Below are positions 52,395-62,040 of a DNA stretch of 64,000 bases, piece after piece. Within the stretch, counting starts at the first letter, position 1, and each line of letters opens with the position of its first letter. Position numbers and translations under genes: made by a program. The stretch lies in contig NC_013947.1 of the NCBI RefSeq assembly GCF_000024545.1, forward strand, positions 4,898,001-4,962,000, written 5' to 3'. Origin of the DNA: Stackebrandtia nassauensis DSM 44728. Lineage in GTDB: Bacteria; Actinomycetota; Actinomycetes; Mycobacteriales; Micromonosporaceae. Below the pieces are notes generated by a model. That model was given only the letters and a program-made list of their open reading frames with translations, was not told the DNA's origin and did not search any database.

Positions 52395-53711
52395 GTGACA
52401 AAAACGCCGCACATTGGAACAAAAGGAAGAACTCTGTGCTGCGCCGCCCTGGCGATCGCCGGGGTAGTCCCGCTCCTCAGTGGATGTAGTAGCGGCGATG
52501 ACGGCGGAGTGACAATCAATCTCTACAACGCCCCGCAACAGAACCTGCAACAAATTGTCGACAGGTGTAATAAGGAGGCGGACGGGGCTTACGACATCAA
52601 GCTCCACACGCTGCCCCGCGGCGCCGACGGTCAGCGCGAACAGATGGTTCGCCGACTGGCGGCCGAGGACTCCGGAATGGACGTTCTCGGTCTCGACGTC
52701 ACCTGGACCGCCGAGCTCGCCTCGGCGAAGTGGATCCGGCCGTGGCCCAAGGACAAGGCCGCCGAAGCCACCGAGGGCGTCCTGGAAGGGCCGCTGCAGA
52801 CGGCCATGTACGAGGACGAGCTCTACGCCGCCCCGTACAACTCCAACGTCCAGTTGCTGTGGTACCGCTCGGATCTGGTGCCCGAGGCCCCGACAACGTG
52901 GTCGGAGCTGATCGACGTGGCCGAGAAGCTGAAGTCCGAGGACAAGCCGCACTACTTCGAGGTCACCGGCGCCCAGTACGAGGGTCTCGTCGTGTGGTTC
53001 AACTCCATGGTGGAGTCCGCCGGCGGCAAGCTCCTCAACGAGGACGGCGACAAGGTCGAGCTGGGTCCCGAGGCCGTCAAGGCCCTGGAGACCATGCGCG
53101 ACTTCGCCAAGTCCGCCGCGGCCAACCCCTCGCTGCCCAACACCCAGGAGGACCCCGCCCGGCTCGCGGTCGAGAGCGGCGCCTCGTTCGGCGAGGCCAA
53201 CTGGCCGTTCGTGTACCCCGCCATGCAGGGCAGCGGAGCAAAGTTCGCCAAGGACTTCAAGTGGGCCCCGTACCCCGGCATCGACGGGCCCGGAAAGTCT
53301 CCGCTCGGCGGCGCCAACTTCGCCGTCAGCAGTTACTCCGAGCACCCCGACGAGGCCTTCGACGCGACACTGTGCCTGCGGGACCCGCAAAGTCAGCTGA
53401 CGGCTGCCGTCAAGGACGGTCTGCCGCCCACCATCGAGAGCGTCTACGACTCCACCGACACGGTGGAGGTGACCGACCCGGAGGGCAAGACCTCGCAGGT
53501 CGGCATGGCCGACGCGTACCCGATGCGTGACGCCATCAAGGACGCCATCAAGAACGCGGCCGTCCGTCCGGTAACCCCGGTCTACCAGAATGTGTCCACA
53601 GTGACTTCAAAGATCCTGTCACCCCCGGGGTCCATCGACCCCGAGACGACCGAACAGCGGCTTAGGGAACAGATCGCCGACGCCCTGGAATCCAAGGGGG
53701 TGCTGCCGTGA
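52395..53711 (+). CDS. lpqY: Trehalose-type sugar-binding lipoprotein LpqY
   Basis: 438 residues. A basic N-terminus (MTKTPHIGTKGR), a hydrophobic stretch and lipobox LLSGCSS mark a lipoprotein. The mature domain (VTINLYNAPQQNLQQIVDRC, MDVLGLDVTWTAELASAKW, EDELYAAPYNSNVQLLWYRS, ARLAVESGASFGEANWPFVY, VRPVTPVYQNVS) closely follows M. tuberculosis LpqY in order and motifs. LpqY-SugABC recycles trehalose. GTG 52395 lacks a ribosome site and lies only about 30 bases from the TTGACA, so a leaderless message is possible. Confidence 0.88.
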   Translation: MTKTPHIGTKGRTLCCAALAIAGVVPLLSGCSSGDDGGVTINLYNAPQQNLQQIVDRCNKEADGAYDIKLHTLPRGADGQREQMVRRLAAEDSGMDVLGLDVTWTAELASAKWIRPWPKDKAAEATEGVLEGPLQTAMYEDELYAAPYNSNVQLLWYRSDLVPEAPTTWSELIDVAEKLKSEDKPHYFEVTGAQYEGLVVWFNSMVESAGGKLLNEDGDKVELGPEAVKALETMRDFAKSAAANPSLPNTQEDPARLAVESGASFGEANWPFVYPAMQGSGAKFAKDFKWAPYPGIDGPGKSPLGGANFAVSSYSEHPDEAFDATLCLRDPQSQLTAAVKDGLPPTIESVYDSTDTVEVTDPEGKTSQVGMADAYPMRDAIKDAIKNAAVRPVTPVYQNVSTVTSKILSPPGSIDPETTEQRLREQIADALESKGVLP

Positions 53712-54607
53712 CCGCCACCAAGGAGGCCGCGCCGATCAGCGACGCCAAGGCCGCCGAACGGCGGCTGGGCTGGCTGCTGTGCGCACCGGCCGCCATCGTC
53801 ATGCTGGCGGTGGCCGGATGGCCGATCCTGCTGTCCATCATCACCTCGTTCCAGCGTTCCGACCTGCGATTCCCCGACGACAAGGGATTCGTGGGCTTCG
53901 CGAACTACGCGACCGTACTGACCAGTGAGCACTGGTGGACCGCCTTCGGCGTCACCATGCTCATCATGGTCGTCAGCGTCGCGGTGGAACTGGTGCTGGG
54001 CATGGGTCTGGCCGTCGTCATGCACCGCACCCTCGTCGCCAAGGGTCTACTGCGGACGACCGTGTTGATCCCCTACGGAATCGTCACGGTGGTCGCCGCC
54101 TACGGCTGGCAGTACGCCTGGACACCCGACACCGGCTGGCTGGCCGGGCTGCTGCCCGAGGGCTCGGCTCCGCTGACCGAACGCTGGCCGGCGCTGCTGA
54201 TCATCATCGGCGCCGAGATCTGGAAGACCACCCCGTTCATGGCGCTGCTGCTGTTGGCGGGCCTGTCGGTCGTGCCCGATGAGCTGCACCGGGCCGCGTC
54301 CATGGACGGCGCCGGCCGCTGGCAGCGCTTCGTCAAGGTGACGCTGCCGCTGATGAAACCGGCGATCCTGGTCGCGCTGTTGTTCCGGATGCTCGACGCG
54401 TTCCGCATCTACGACAACATCTATGTGCTCACCAACGGCGCCCAAGACACCGCCTCGGTGTCGATCACCACGTATCACAACCTGGTCAGCGGTCTCAACC
54501 TCGGCATCGGTTCGACGATGTCGGTGCTGATCTTCGTGACCGTGGCGATCATCGCCTTCATCTTCGTCAAGGGCCTCGGTACCTCGACACCGGAAGGAGG
54601 CCGCTAG
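53708..54607 (+). CDS. sugA: Trehalose ABC transporter permease SugA
   Basis: 299 residues, MalF-type permease with six helices and the coupling loop [23 protein letters not shown] 53708 overlaps the lpqY stop by four bases. With SugB it forms the membrane channel. Confidence 0.88.
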   Translation: MTATKEAAPISDAKAAERRLGWLLCAPAAIVMLAVAGWPILLSIITSFQRSDLRFPDDKGFVGFANYATVLTSEHWWTAFGVTMLIMVVSVAVELVLGMGLAVVMHRTLVAKGLLRTTVLIPYGIVTVVAAYGWQYAWTPDTGWLAGLLPEGSAPLTERWPALLIIIGAEIWKTTPFMALLLLAGLSVVPDELHRAASMDGAGRWQRFVKVTLPLMKPAILVALLFRMLDAFRIYDNIYVLTNGAQDTASVSITTYHNLVSGLNLGIGSTMSVLIFVTVAIIAFIFVKGLGTSTPEGGR

Positions 54608-55428
54608 TGGTGGCCAAGAAATTCCAATGGTCGCTGTTGAACACGGTGGTGGTGGCGTTCGCGCTGATCCCGGTGCTGTGGCTGGTCTCGTTGTCGCTCA
54701 AGCACCCCAGCACCTACACCGACGGCAACTTCTTCCCCGTCAAGCCGACCTTCGACAACTACGTCAACGTGTTCTCCAGCGGCGGGTTCTTCCAGCCGCT
54801 GATCAACTCGATCGGCATCTCGCTCATCGCCACCGGCATCGCGCTGCTGGTCGGGACCTTCGCGGCCTACGCGATCGCCCGGCTCAACTTCCCCGGCCGC
54901 AACCTCATGCTGGGCGCGGCCCTGCTGGTGGCGATGTTCCCGCAGGTGTCGCTGGTGACGCCGCTGTTCGAGATCGAGCGCAACCTGGGTCTGTTCAACA
55001 CCTGGCTCGGACTGATCCTGCCGTACGTGACCTTCGCGTTGCCGTTGACGATCTACACCATGCAGTCCTTCTTCCGGGAGATCCCCTGGGAACTGGAGAA
55101 GGCCGCCAAGATGGATGGTGCGACGCCGTTCCAGGCGTTCCGCAAGGTCATCGTTCCGCTGGCGACACCGGGCGTGGTCACCGCGTCGGTGCTGGCCTTC
55201 ATTCAGGTGTGGAACGACTTCCTGTTCGCGATCTCGCTGACGTCCACGGACAACGCGCGCACCGCCCCGGCGGCGATCTCGTTCTTCACCGGAGCCTCGC
55301 AGTTCGAGAATCCGGTCGGTTCGATCGCCGCGGCGGCCGTCATCATCACGATCCCCATCGTGATCTTCGTCCTCATCTTCCAACGACGCATCGTCAGCGG
55401 CCTCACCGCTGGCGCGGTGAAAGGGTAA
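54607..55428 (+). CDS. sugB: Trehalose ABC transporter permease SugB
   Basis: 273 residues, MalG-type permease with six helices and the EAA loop [20 protein letters not shown]. The GTG start overlaps the sugA stop (TAGTG) and follows GGAAGGAGG. The [14 protein letters not shown] segment after the loop is typical of MalG partners. Confidence 0.9.
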   Translation: MVAKKFQWSLLNTVVVAFALIPVLWLVSLSLKHPSTYTDGNFFPVKPTFDNYVNVFSSGGFFQPLINSIGISLIATGIALLVGTFAAYAIARLNFPGRNLMLGAALLVAMFPQVSLVTPLFEIERNLGLFNTWLGLILPYVTFALPLTIYTMQSFFREIPWELEKAAKMDGATPFQAFRKVIVPLATPGVVTASVLAFIQVWNDFLFAISLTSTDNARTAPAAISFFTGASQFENPVGSIAAAAVIITIPIVIFVLIFQRRIVSGLTAGAVKG

Positions 55429-55433
55429 AACTC

Positions 55434-56600
55434 GTGGCCGAGATAGTTCTCGACTCGATCTCCAAGCGCTACCGCGGTGGCGTGGAGGTCATTCAAAACA
55501 TCGATCTGACGATCGCGGACAAGGAGTTCCTGATCCTTGTCGGACCCTCGGGCTGCGGCAAGTCGACCCTGCTCAACATGATCGCCGGGCTGGAGGACAT
55601 CTCCGGCGGCGAGTTGCGCATCGACGGCGAACGCATGAACGAGCGCGCGCCGCAGAACCGCAACATCGCGATGGTGTTCCAGTCCTACGCGCTGTACCCG
55701 CACATGTCGGTGCGGGACAACATCGCGTTCCCGCTGACCATCGCCAAGATGCCCAAGGCCCAGATCGCCGAGAAGGTGGACAACGCCGCTCAGATCCTGG
55801 AGCTGGGCGGCTTCCTGGACCGCAAGCCCGGCGAACTGTCGGGTGGTCAGCGGCAGCGCGTCGCGATGGGCCGCGCGATCGTGCGCGACCCCAAGGCGTT
55901 CCTCATGGACGAACCGCTGTCCAACCTGGACGCGAAACTGCGGGCGCAGATGCGTACCTCGATCTCGCGGCTGCAGAAGTCCCTGGCCACCACCACGGTC
56001 TACGTCACCCACGACCAGACCGAGGCCATGACGCTGGGCGACCGGATCGTGGTGCTGCGCGGCGGTATCGCGCAGCAGATCGGTTCGCCGTCCGACCTGT
56101 ACGAACGGCCGTCGAACCTGTTCGTGGCCGGTTTCATCGGCTCCCCGACGATCAACTTCATCCCCGGCACGATCGCCGAGGACAAGGTGCTCTCCCCGCT
56201 GGGCGAGCTGCCGCTGTCGGACCCGATGAAGCAGGCGCTGCACGCCAAGAAGACCGGCCGCGACGTCATCATCGGGCTGCGCCCGGAGGCCTTCGAGGCC
56301 CCCGAGTTCGCCTCCGGCGACGGCAACGTCACCTTCACCGAGACCATCGACATCGTCGAGTCGCTGGGCGCCAACAAGCTGGCGTACTTCAACCTGGGTG
56401 ACTCGGTCTCGGCCAGTCAGCTGGAGCAGGTCGACGAGGTCACCGGTGCCGCCGACCGGTTCGGCAGTGCCCAGGTCGTCGCTCAGATCGACGCCCGGGC
56501 CCACATCCGTGAGGGGGAGCAGATGACTGTCTGCTTCAACCCGCACGACGCCCTGTTGTTCGACCCGTCCGATGGCGTACGGATCGGGCACGTGGGCTGA
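55434..56600 (+). CDS. sugC: Sugar ABC transporter ATP-binding protein SugC (UgpC/MsiK type)
   Basis: 388 residues: Walker [11 protein letters not shown]-loop [10 protein letters not shown], signature LSGGQRQR, Walker [12 protein letters not shown], switch [13 protein letters not shown], then a C-terminal TOBE/OB regulatory domain ([29 protein letters not shown]). GTG 55434 lies five bases after sugB. ATPases of this type (MsiK) serve several sugar importers in actinomycetes. The neighbouring second sugar transporter has no ATPase gene, so SugC is the likely shared motor. Confidence 0.92.
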   Translation: MAEIVLDSISKRYRGGVEVIQNIDLTIADKEFLILVGPSGCGKSTLLNMIAGLEDISGGELRIDGERMNERAPQNRNIAMVFQSYALYPHMSVRDNIAFPLTIAKMPKAQIAEKVDNAAQILELGGFLDRKPGELSGGQRQRVAMGRAIVRDPKAFLMDEPLSNLDAKLRAQMRTSISRLQKSLATTTVYVTHDQTEAMTLGDRIVVLRGGIAQQIGSPSDLYERPSNLFVAGFIGSPTINFIPGTIAEDKVLSPLGELPLSDPMKQALHAKKTGRDVIIGLRPEAFEAPEFASGDGNVTFTETIDIVESLGANKLAYFNLGDSVSASQLEQVDEVTGAADRFGSAQVVAQIDARAHIREGEQMTVCFNPHDALLFDPSDGVRIGHVG

Positions 56601-56625
56601 ACGCACGAGTTATTAAGGGGTAACA

Positions 56626-56665
56626 CGAAAGACCCCACGCTTCTTCGGAAGCGTGGGGTCTTTCG
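56626..56665. terminator. Strong UUCG-loop terminator behind sugC
   Basis: Perfect 18-base arms (CGAAAGACCCCACGCTTC at 56626-56643, complement at 56648-56665) closed by the very stable TTCG tetraloop. It ends the lpqY-sugABC message before the next sugar operon. Confidence 0.92.
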
Positions 56666-56683
56666 CTCCTGTCCTGCGGCAAT

Positions 56684-56717
56684 GTCGTAAACATTTGATA
56701 ACGGCGTATTGACATTC
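56684..56717 (+). promoter_or_regulatory. 34-bp element upstream of second sugar-binding protein (shared copy 2)
   Basis: The interval starts GTCGTAAACATTTGATAACG and ends TTGACATTC, identical to 52335-52368 except for one base (position 9). It lies 28 bases before the start codon at 56745. Two near-identical elements before two sugar-uptake operons indicate common control. Confidence 0.6.
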
Positions 56718-56744
56718 ACTGATTGGCGCAGGACTCTTTCCATC

Positions 56745-58091
56745 ATGATTGCCCCCCGAAAACAACGACGTTTGACCGCGATCGCGGCTTCGACACTGAC
56801 GCTTGCCCTGGCCGTGTCGGCTTGTGGCGCGCCCGAAGAGGACAGCAACCTTTCCGACAAGGAAAAGGACTGTGCCAGCTACGAGAAATACGGCGACTTC
56901 AAGGACAAGGACGCCGAGGTCTCGATCTACACGCCGATCACCGACGCCGAGGGCGACGCCTACGAGAAGTCGTGGGCGTACTTCGCCGAGTGCACCGGCA
57001 TCGACGTCAAGTACACCGGCAGCAACGACTTCGAGGCCCAGATCGAGGTCAAGGTGAAGGGCGGCAAGGCCCCCGACATCGCGTTCTTCCCGCAGCCGGG
57101 TCTGATGGCCCGCTACAAGGACAAGATGGTCCCGGCCTCCAAGAAGCTCGTGAAGGAAGCCGAGAAGGGCTGGAGCGAGGACTGGCTGCAGTACGGCACC
57201 TTCGACGACGAGCTGTACGCCCAGCCGATGAGCGCCAGCCTCAAGTCGCTGGTGTGGTACTCCCCCAAGTACTTCAAGGACAACGACCTCGAGGTCCCCG
57301 AGACCTGGGACGACCTGCTGGCGGTGTCCGACAAGATCGCCAAGACCGACGTCAAGCCGTGGTGTGCCGGTATCGAGTCCGGTGAGGCCACCGGCTGGCC
57401 GGTCACCGACTGGGTCGAGGACGCGCTGCTGCGCGAGTCCGGCGGCGAGCTGTACGACAAGTGGGTCAACCACGAGATCGCCTTCAACGACAAGCGGATC
57501 GTCAAGGCCCTGGACAAGGTCGGCGGCATCCTGAAGAACAAGGACTACGTCAACGGCGGCTACGGTGACGTCGACTCGATGGCCAAGGTGTCCTTCGAGG
57601 AGGGCGGCCAGCCCATCGTCAAGGGCGAGTGCGCCATGCACCGTCAGGCGTCGTTCTACGCGGCCCAGTGGCCCGAGGGCACCAAGGTCGGTCCCGACGG
57701 CGACGTGTTCGCGTTCTTCCTGCCGGGCAACAAGGCCGAGGAGAAGCCGCTGCTGGGTGCCGGTGAGTTCGTCGCCGCCTTCCGCGACGACCCCGAGGTG
57801 CACGCGGTGCGCGAGTTCCTGGCCTCCGAGCTGTACGTCAACGCTCGCCTGAAGACCGGCCCGCTGGCCTTCTCGCACAAGGGTGCCGACCCGAAGAACG
57901 CCGACAACGAGCTCAACAAGATGGTCATCGAGCTCTACCAGGACGAGGGAGCGGAGTTCCGTTTCGACGGTTCCGACCAGATGCCCGGTCACGTCGGCTC
58001 GAAGTCCTTCTTCGTCGAGATGACGAAGTGGATCAAGGGCAAGTCGTCGAAGGACGCGCTCGACGCGATCGAGAAGTCCTGGGACGAATGA
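56745..58091 (+). CDS. Sugar-binding lipoprotein (AglE-like alpha-glucoside type)
   Basis: 448 residues. Signal with basic start (MIAPRKQRRLTAIAAS) and lipobox AVSACGA. The mature part has AEVSIYTPITDAEGDAYEKS, YTGSNDFEAQIEVKVKGG, KAPDIAFFPQPGLMARY and ESGEATGWPVTDWVEDALLR. The DFEAQ plus PDIAFFPQPG combination resembles alpha-glucoside-binding AglE proteins. AGGAC precedes ATG 56745. The substrate is probably an alpha-glucoside such as trehalose, maltose or sucrose; this is an inference from family resemblance. Confidence 0.85.
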   Translation: MIAPRKQRRLTAIAASTLTLALAVSACGAPEEDSNLSDKEKDCASYEKYGDFKDKDAEVSIYTPITDAEGDAYEKSWAYFAECTGIDVKYTGSNDFEAQIEVKVKGGKAPDIAFFPQPGLMARYKDKMVPASKKLVKEAEKGWSEDWLQYGTFDDELYAQPMSASLKSLVWYSPKYFKDNDLEVPETWDDLLAVSDKIAKTDVKPWCAGIESGEATGWPVTDWVEDALLRESGGELYDKWVNHEIAFNDKRIVKALDKVGGILKNKDYVNGGYGDVDSMAKVSFEEGGQPIVKGECAMHRQASFYAAQWPEGTKVGPDGDVFAFFLPGNKAEEKPLLGAGEFVAAFRDDPEVHAVREFLASELYVNARLKTGPLAFSHKGADPKNADNELNKMVIELYQDEGAEFRFDGSDQMPGHVGSKSFFVEMTKWIKGKSSKDALDAIEKSWDE

Positions 58092-58103
58092 CGTGAGACG
58101 CGT

Positions 58104-58129
58104 GGGGGAGGCGAGTCATCGCCTCCCCC
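58104..58129 (+). other. Intraoperonic stem-loop between binding protein and permease genes
   Basis: Perfect 11-base arms GGGGGAGGCGA and TCGCCTCCCCC around GTCA, followed by TTCGTTT. It stands between the binding-protein stop and the permease start. Such hairpins often stabilise or partially terminate the message so that the binding protein outnumbers the permeases. Confidence 0.65.
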
Positions 58130-58150
58130 TTCGTTTCATGGAGACAACCT

Positions 58151-59128
58151 ATGACTTTTGACTTTCTCGATCAACTGCCGAAGTTCGGCGTGCTGGGCGT
58201 GGGACTGCTCGCGTTCCTGGCCGTCGTCTTCGCCGTCCTCTACATCGGCAACGTCGTCCCCGACAAGCCGAAGAGCCTGACCACCGGACTGGTGTTCCTG
58301 ATACCGACCCTGCTGCTGGTGGGAATCGGGCTCGTGGTCCCCGCGATCCGCACCACGATCCTGTCCTTCACGGACAAGACCGGTGAGGCCGCGGTGGGCT
58401 GGAAGAACTACGAATGGATCTTCACCAGCCCCGACATCCTCCAGGTGGTCGGCAACAGCGCCCTGTGGGTGGTGTTCACGCCGCTTCTGGCCACCGCGGT
58501 CGGACTGGTGTACGCGATCCTCATCGACCGGTCCCGGTTCGAGTCGCTGGCCAAGACGCTGGTGTTCCTGCCGATGGCGATCTCGTTCGTGGGCGCTTCC
58601 ATCATCTGGAAGTTCATGTACACCGAACGCGAGATCGGTGACCAGATCGGTCTGCTCAACCAGATCGTGGTCTGGCTGGGCGGCAGCCCGACGGACTTTT
58701 TGGCCATCCCGTTCTGGAACAACTTCTTCCTGATCATCGTCATGGTGTGGATCCAGGCCGGGTTCGCCACCGTGGTGCTGTCGGCCGCGATCAAGGGCAT
58801 TCCCGCCGAGATCGTCGAGGCCGCCCGGCTCGACGGCGTCAACGCCTGGCAGATGTTCTGGCGGGTGACGGTTCCGTCGATCCGTCCGGCCATCATCGTC
58901 GTCATCGTGACGATGTCGATCGCCTCGCTGAAGCTGTTCGACATCGTGCGGACCATGACCGGCGGCAACGACGGCACCTCGGTGCTGGCCTACGAGATGT
59001 ACTCGCAGTCCTTCCCGAGTCAGCAGACCGGCCGGGGCGCCGCCCTTGCCGTGGTGCTGTTCATCCTGGTCGTGCCGATCATCATGTACCAGGTTCGCAA
59101 CATGCGTCAGCGCCGGGAGGTCAAATGA
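58151..59128 (+). CDS. Sugar ABC transporter permease (MalF/AglF-like)
   Basis: 325 residues with about seven helices; the extra N-terminal pair (FGVLGVGLLAFLAVVFAVLY) precedes the usual six. The coupling loop is VEAARLDGVNAWQMFWRVTV. GGAGA precedes ATG 58151. Works with the preceding binding protein and the following permease. Confidence 0.88.
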   Translation: MTFDFLDQLPKFGVLGVGLLAFLAVVFAVLYIGNVVPDKPKSLTTGLVFLIPTLLLVGIGLVVPAIRTTILSFTDKTGEAAVGWKNYEWIFTSPDILQVVGNSALWVVFTPLLATAVGLVYAILIDRSRFESLAKTLVFLPMAISFVGASIIWKFMYTEREIGDQIGLLNQIVVWLGGSPTDFLAIPFWNNFFLIIVMVWIQAGFATVVLSAAIKGIPAEIVEAARLDGVNAWQMFWRVTVPSIRPAIIVVIVTMSIASLKLFDIVRTMTGGNDGTSVLAYEMYSQSFPSQQTGRGAALAVVLFILVVPIIMYQVRNMRQRREVK

Positions 59129-60069
59129 GCACCAACGCCAAGAAGGCCCCCGACGTGGAACCGGTGGAGCTCGCCAAGCGGGCCCGCAGCCGGTTCTCGC
59201 GGCCGTGGGCCAGCATCACCGCGATCGTGATCGCGCTGCTGTGGACCACGCCGACCGCGGGACTGTTGATCTCGTCGTTCCGCCCGGAGAACGAGATCAA
59301 GACGACCGGCTGGTGGACGATGTTCACCGGCGGCAACGCCCAGCTGACCATCGCGAACTACAACGAGGTGCTGTACGGCGCCAGTTCCTCCGGCCAGCTG
59401 GCCGAGTCGTTCATCAACTCGCTCATCATCACGGTGCCGTCGGTGCTGTTCCCGCTCGCGTTGGCCGCGCTGGCGGCCTACGCGCTGTCGTGGGTGCAGT
59501 TCAAGGGCCGCGACTGGGTGTTCATCGCGATCTTCGCGCTCCAGGTGGTGCCGTTGCAGATGGCGCTGATCCCGCTGCTGAGCTTCTTCTCCGAGGGAGC
59601 CAGCGTCAGCGGCACCCAGCTGCTGCCCGCCTGGGGCCTGGAGGGCGAGTGGGAGTTCGTGCAGGTGTGGTTCGCCCACACCGCGTTCGGGCTGCCGCTG
59701 GGCATCTTCCTGCTGCACAACTTCATGTCCGAGCTGCCCGGTTCGGTCATCGAGTCGGCGCGGGTGGACGGTGCCAGCCACGGCGCGATCTTCCGCAGGA
59801 TCGTGCTGCCGCTGATCACCCCGGCGCTGGCCTCGCTGGCGATCTTCCAGTTCCTGTGGGTCTGGAACGACCTGCTGGTGGCGTTGGTGTTCGCGTCCGA
59901 CACTCCGCCGCTGACGGCGAAACTGGCCGACATGGCCGGAAGCCGCGGCAACGAGTGGCAGCGGCTGACGGCCGGTGCGTTCATCTCGATCGTGATTCCG
60001 ATCGGGGTGTTCCTCGGTCTGCAGCGCTACTTCGTGCGGGGTCTGCTCGCCGGAAGCGTCAAGGGATAA
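59125..60069 (+). CDS. Sugar ABC transporter permease (MalG/AglG-like)
   Basis: 314 residues, MalG-type with six helices, coupling loop IESARVDGASHGAIFRRIVL and FLWVWNDLLVALVFASD. ATG 59125 overlaps the preceding stop (ATGA). No ATPase gene follows; the operon ends at a strong terminator, so a shared ATPase (SugC, 2.5 kb upstream) is needed. Confidence 0.9.
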   Translation: MSTNAKKAPDVEPVELAKRARSRFSRPWASITAIVIALLWTTPTAGLLISSFRPENEIKTTGWWTMFTGGNAQLTIANYNEVLYGASSSGQLAESFINSLIITVPSVLFPLALAALAAYALSWVQFKGRDWVFIAIFALQVVPLQMALIPLLSFFSEGASVSGTQLLPAWGLEGEWEFVQVWFAHTAFGLPLGIFLLHNFMSELPGSVIESARVDGASHGAIFRRIVLPLITPALASLAIFQFLWVWNDLLVALVFASDTPPLTAKLADMAGSRGNEWQRLTAGAFISIVIPIGVFLGLQRYFVRGLLAGSVKG

Positions 60070-60078
60070 CGAACCGAA

Positions 60079-60109
60079 ACGGCCCCGCACCCGGTGGGTG
60101 CGGGGCCGT
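60079..60109. terminator. Bidirectional terminator behind second sugar transporter
   Basis: Perfect 14-base arms ACGGCCCCGCACCC and GGGTGCGGGGCCGT around a GGT loop, ten bases after the permease stop. It separates two convergent operons. Confidence 0.88.
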
Positions 60110-60163
60110 CGGCGTGTCCGGGGTCGCCGAGCCTGGCAGGCGGCTCGGCGTCCGGCGCGGATG

Positions 60164-61168
60164 TCAGGACTCGAACGCGGCGTCGAAGCTGGACTCGGGC
60201 GGGTCGAAGCAGTGGTCGCGGATATACCGGACGGCCTCGGCGGCACCGGCGAGCCGGTCCATGCCCGCGTCCTCCCACTCCACCGAGATCGGGCCGTCGT
60301 AACCGATCGCGTTGAGGGTTCGGAAGCAGTCCTCCCACGGCACGTCGCCGTGGCCGGTGGACACGAAGTCCCAGCCGCGCTTCGGGTCGCCCCACGGCAG
60401 GTGGGACGACAGCCTTCCGTTGCGGCCGTTGCCGGTGCGACGCCGGGTGTCCTTGCAGTCGACGTGGTAGATCCGCTCGGCGAAGTCGACCAGGAAACCC
60501 ACCGGGTCGATGTCCTGCCAGATCATGTGGCTGGGGTCCCAGTTGAGGCCGAACGCCTCCCGGTGCCCGATGGCCTCCAGTGTGGCCACCGTCGACCAGT
60601 AGTCGTAGGCGATCTCGGACGGGTGCACCTCGTGGGCGAACCGCACCCCGACCTCGTCGAAGACGTCCAGGATCGGGTTCCAGCGGTCGGCGAAGTCGCG
60701 GTACCCGTCGTCGATGGTCGACTGCGGGACCGGTGGGAACATCGCCACGTACTTCCAGATCGCCGAGCCGGTGAAACCCACGACGGTGGACACCCCGAGC
60801 CGAGCTGCGGCCCGGGCGGTCACCTTCATCTCCTCGGCGGCGCGCTGCCGCACCCCCTCGGGTTCGCCGTCGCCCCACAGGTGCGCGGGCAGGATCGCCT
60901 GGTGGCGTTCGTCGATCGGGTCGTCGCACACGGCCTGGCCGACCAGGTGGTTGGAGATCGCCCACACGTTGAGACCGTGCTTGTCCAGTGTGGCCCGTTT
61001 CTCGGCCAGGTACGCGTCGTCGGTGGCGGCGGCGTGGACGTCCAGATGGTCGCCCCAGCAGGCGATCTCAAGGCCGTCGTAGCCCCAGGTGGCAGCCCGC
61101 TCGCACAGTTCCGCGAACGGCATGTCGGCCCACTGGCCGGTGAACAGGGTGACGGGTCGGGTGGTCAT
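60164..61168 (-). CDS. Sugar phosphate isomerase/epimerase (TIM barrel, AP endonuclease-2 type)
   Basis: 334 residues with barrel-strand landmarks [48 protein letters not shown] (metal-ligand Glu), [16 protein letters not shown] (Asp/His), [15 protein letters not shown] and [13 protein letters not shown]. The family isomerises or dehydrates sugars and inositol derivatives. ATG 61168 follows AAAGGAC and overlaps the second isomerase gene by four bases. Part of a sugar-catabolic operon with the ABC transporter upstream. Confidence 0.88.
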   Translation of the reverse strand: MTTRPVTLFTGQWADMPFAELCERAATWGYDGLEIACWGDHLDVHAAATDDAYLAEKRATLDKHGLNVWAISNHLVGQAVCDDPIDERHQAILPAHLWGDGEPEGVRQRAAEEMKVTARAAARLGVSTVVGFTGSAIWKYVAMFPPVPQSTIDDGYRDFADRWNPILDVFDEVGVRFAHEVHPSEIAYDYWSTVATLEAIGHREAFGLNWDPSHMIWQDIDPVGFLVDFAERIYHVDCKDTRRRTGNGRNGRLSSHLPWGDPKRGWDFVSTGHGDVPWEDCFRTLNAIGYDGPISVEWEDAGMDRLAGAAEAVRYIRDHCFDPPESSFDAAFES

Positions 61169-62037
61169 GTCACGTCCTTTTGCTCGGTCTGGGCGGCGCG
61201 CAGGAACGCCAGTCCCTCGCGCGCCAGGTCGTCCTGGGTCGTCGCCAGTGGCCGCCAGATCGAGGCGGCGGTGGCGATGGTCGCGTTGTCGGCGGTGAAG
61301 GACTCGATGATCAACGGCCCGGTGTAACCGGAGTCCGCCAGGGCGGCCAGGATGCCGGGCCAGTCGAGGTGGTCGGCGCCGGGGGCGCCCCGGTCGTTGC
61401 CGCACACCTGGACGTGGGCGATCCGGCCGGAGGCGGCGCGGATCGCGGCCGGGATGTCGCGTTCCTCGATGTTCTGGTGGTACACGTCCAGCGCGATTCC
61501 ACACTGGTCCTCCGGCAGTCCGGCCAGGGCGTCCAGGGTCTGTTCGACGGTGTTGAGGAGGCTGGTCTCGTAGCGGTTGAGCGGTTCCACCGCGAGCCTG
61601 ACACCCCGGCGGGCGGCGTGGTCGAGTACCGGACGCAGGTTGTCGCGCAGCAGCGCGTAACAGTCACGCCGTTCGGCGTCCGACAGCCGCCACGTCCGGC
61701 CCACCGAGGTGTAGGCGGGACCGGCGATGACGGGCGAGCCCACCCGGGCGGCCACGTCGGCGACGTGGCGCAGGTATGCCTGGGTGGACTCGATGACCGG
61801 GTCGGGAGCCGCGACCAGCTCCCGACCCGGACCCATCACCAGCACCACCGACGGCTTCAGGTCCAGTTCGGACAGAAGCTCGGCGGCACGTCCGGGGTCG
61901 AAGTCGCCGGGGTTCTCCACCGGCAACTCGACCGCGTCGAATCCCCAGTCGCGGATCCTCGGCGCCAACTCCGCCAGGGCGGCGTCGGTCAGCGGCGAGG
62001 TCCACACCCAGGTGTTGACGCCCACGGGGTGGTTCAT
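61165..62037 (-). CDS. Sugar phosphate isomerase/epimerase (xylose isomerase-like TIM barrel)
   Basis: 290 residues with [59 protein letters not shown] (metal-ligand Glu), [16 protein letters not shown] and [11 protein letters not shown]. The [12 protein letters not shown] and IALDVYHQ segments resemble D-psicose/D-tagatose 3-epimerase relatives. It overlaps the neighbouring isomerase by four bases and starts three bases after the binding-protein stop, so all three are cotranslated. Exact substrate unknown. Confidence 0.88.
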   Translation of the reverse strand: MNHPVGVNTWVWTSPLTDAALAELAPRIRDWGFDAVELPVENPGDFDPGRAAELLSELDLKPSVVLVMGPGRELVAAPDPVIESTQAYLRHVADVAARVGSPVIAGPAYTSVGRTWRLSDAERRDCYALLRDNLRPVLDHAARRGVRLAVEPLNRYETSLLNTVEQTLDALAGLPEDQCGIALDVYHQNIEERDIPAAIRAASGRIAHVQVCGNDRGAPGADHLDWPGILAALADSGYTGPLIIESFTADNATIATAASIWRPLATTQDDLAREGLAFLRAAQTEQKDVT

Positions 62038-62040
62038 GGA

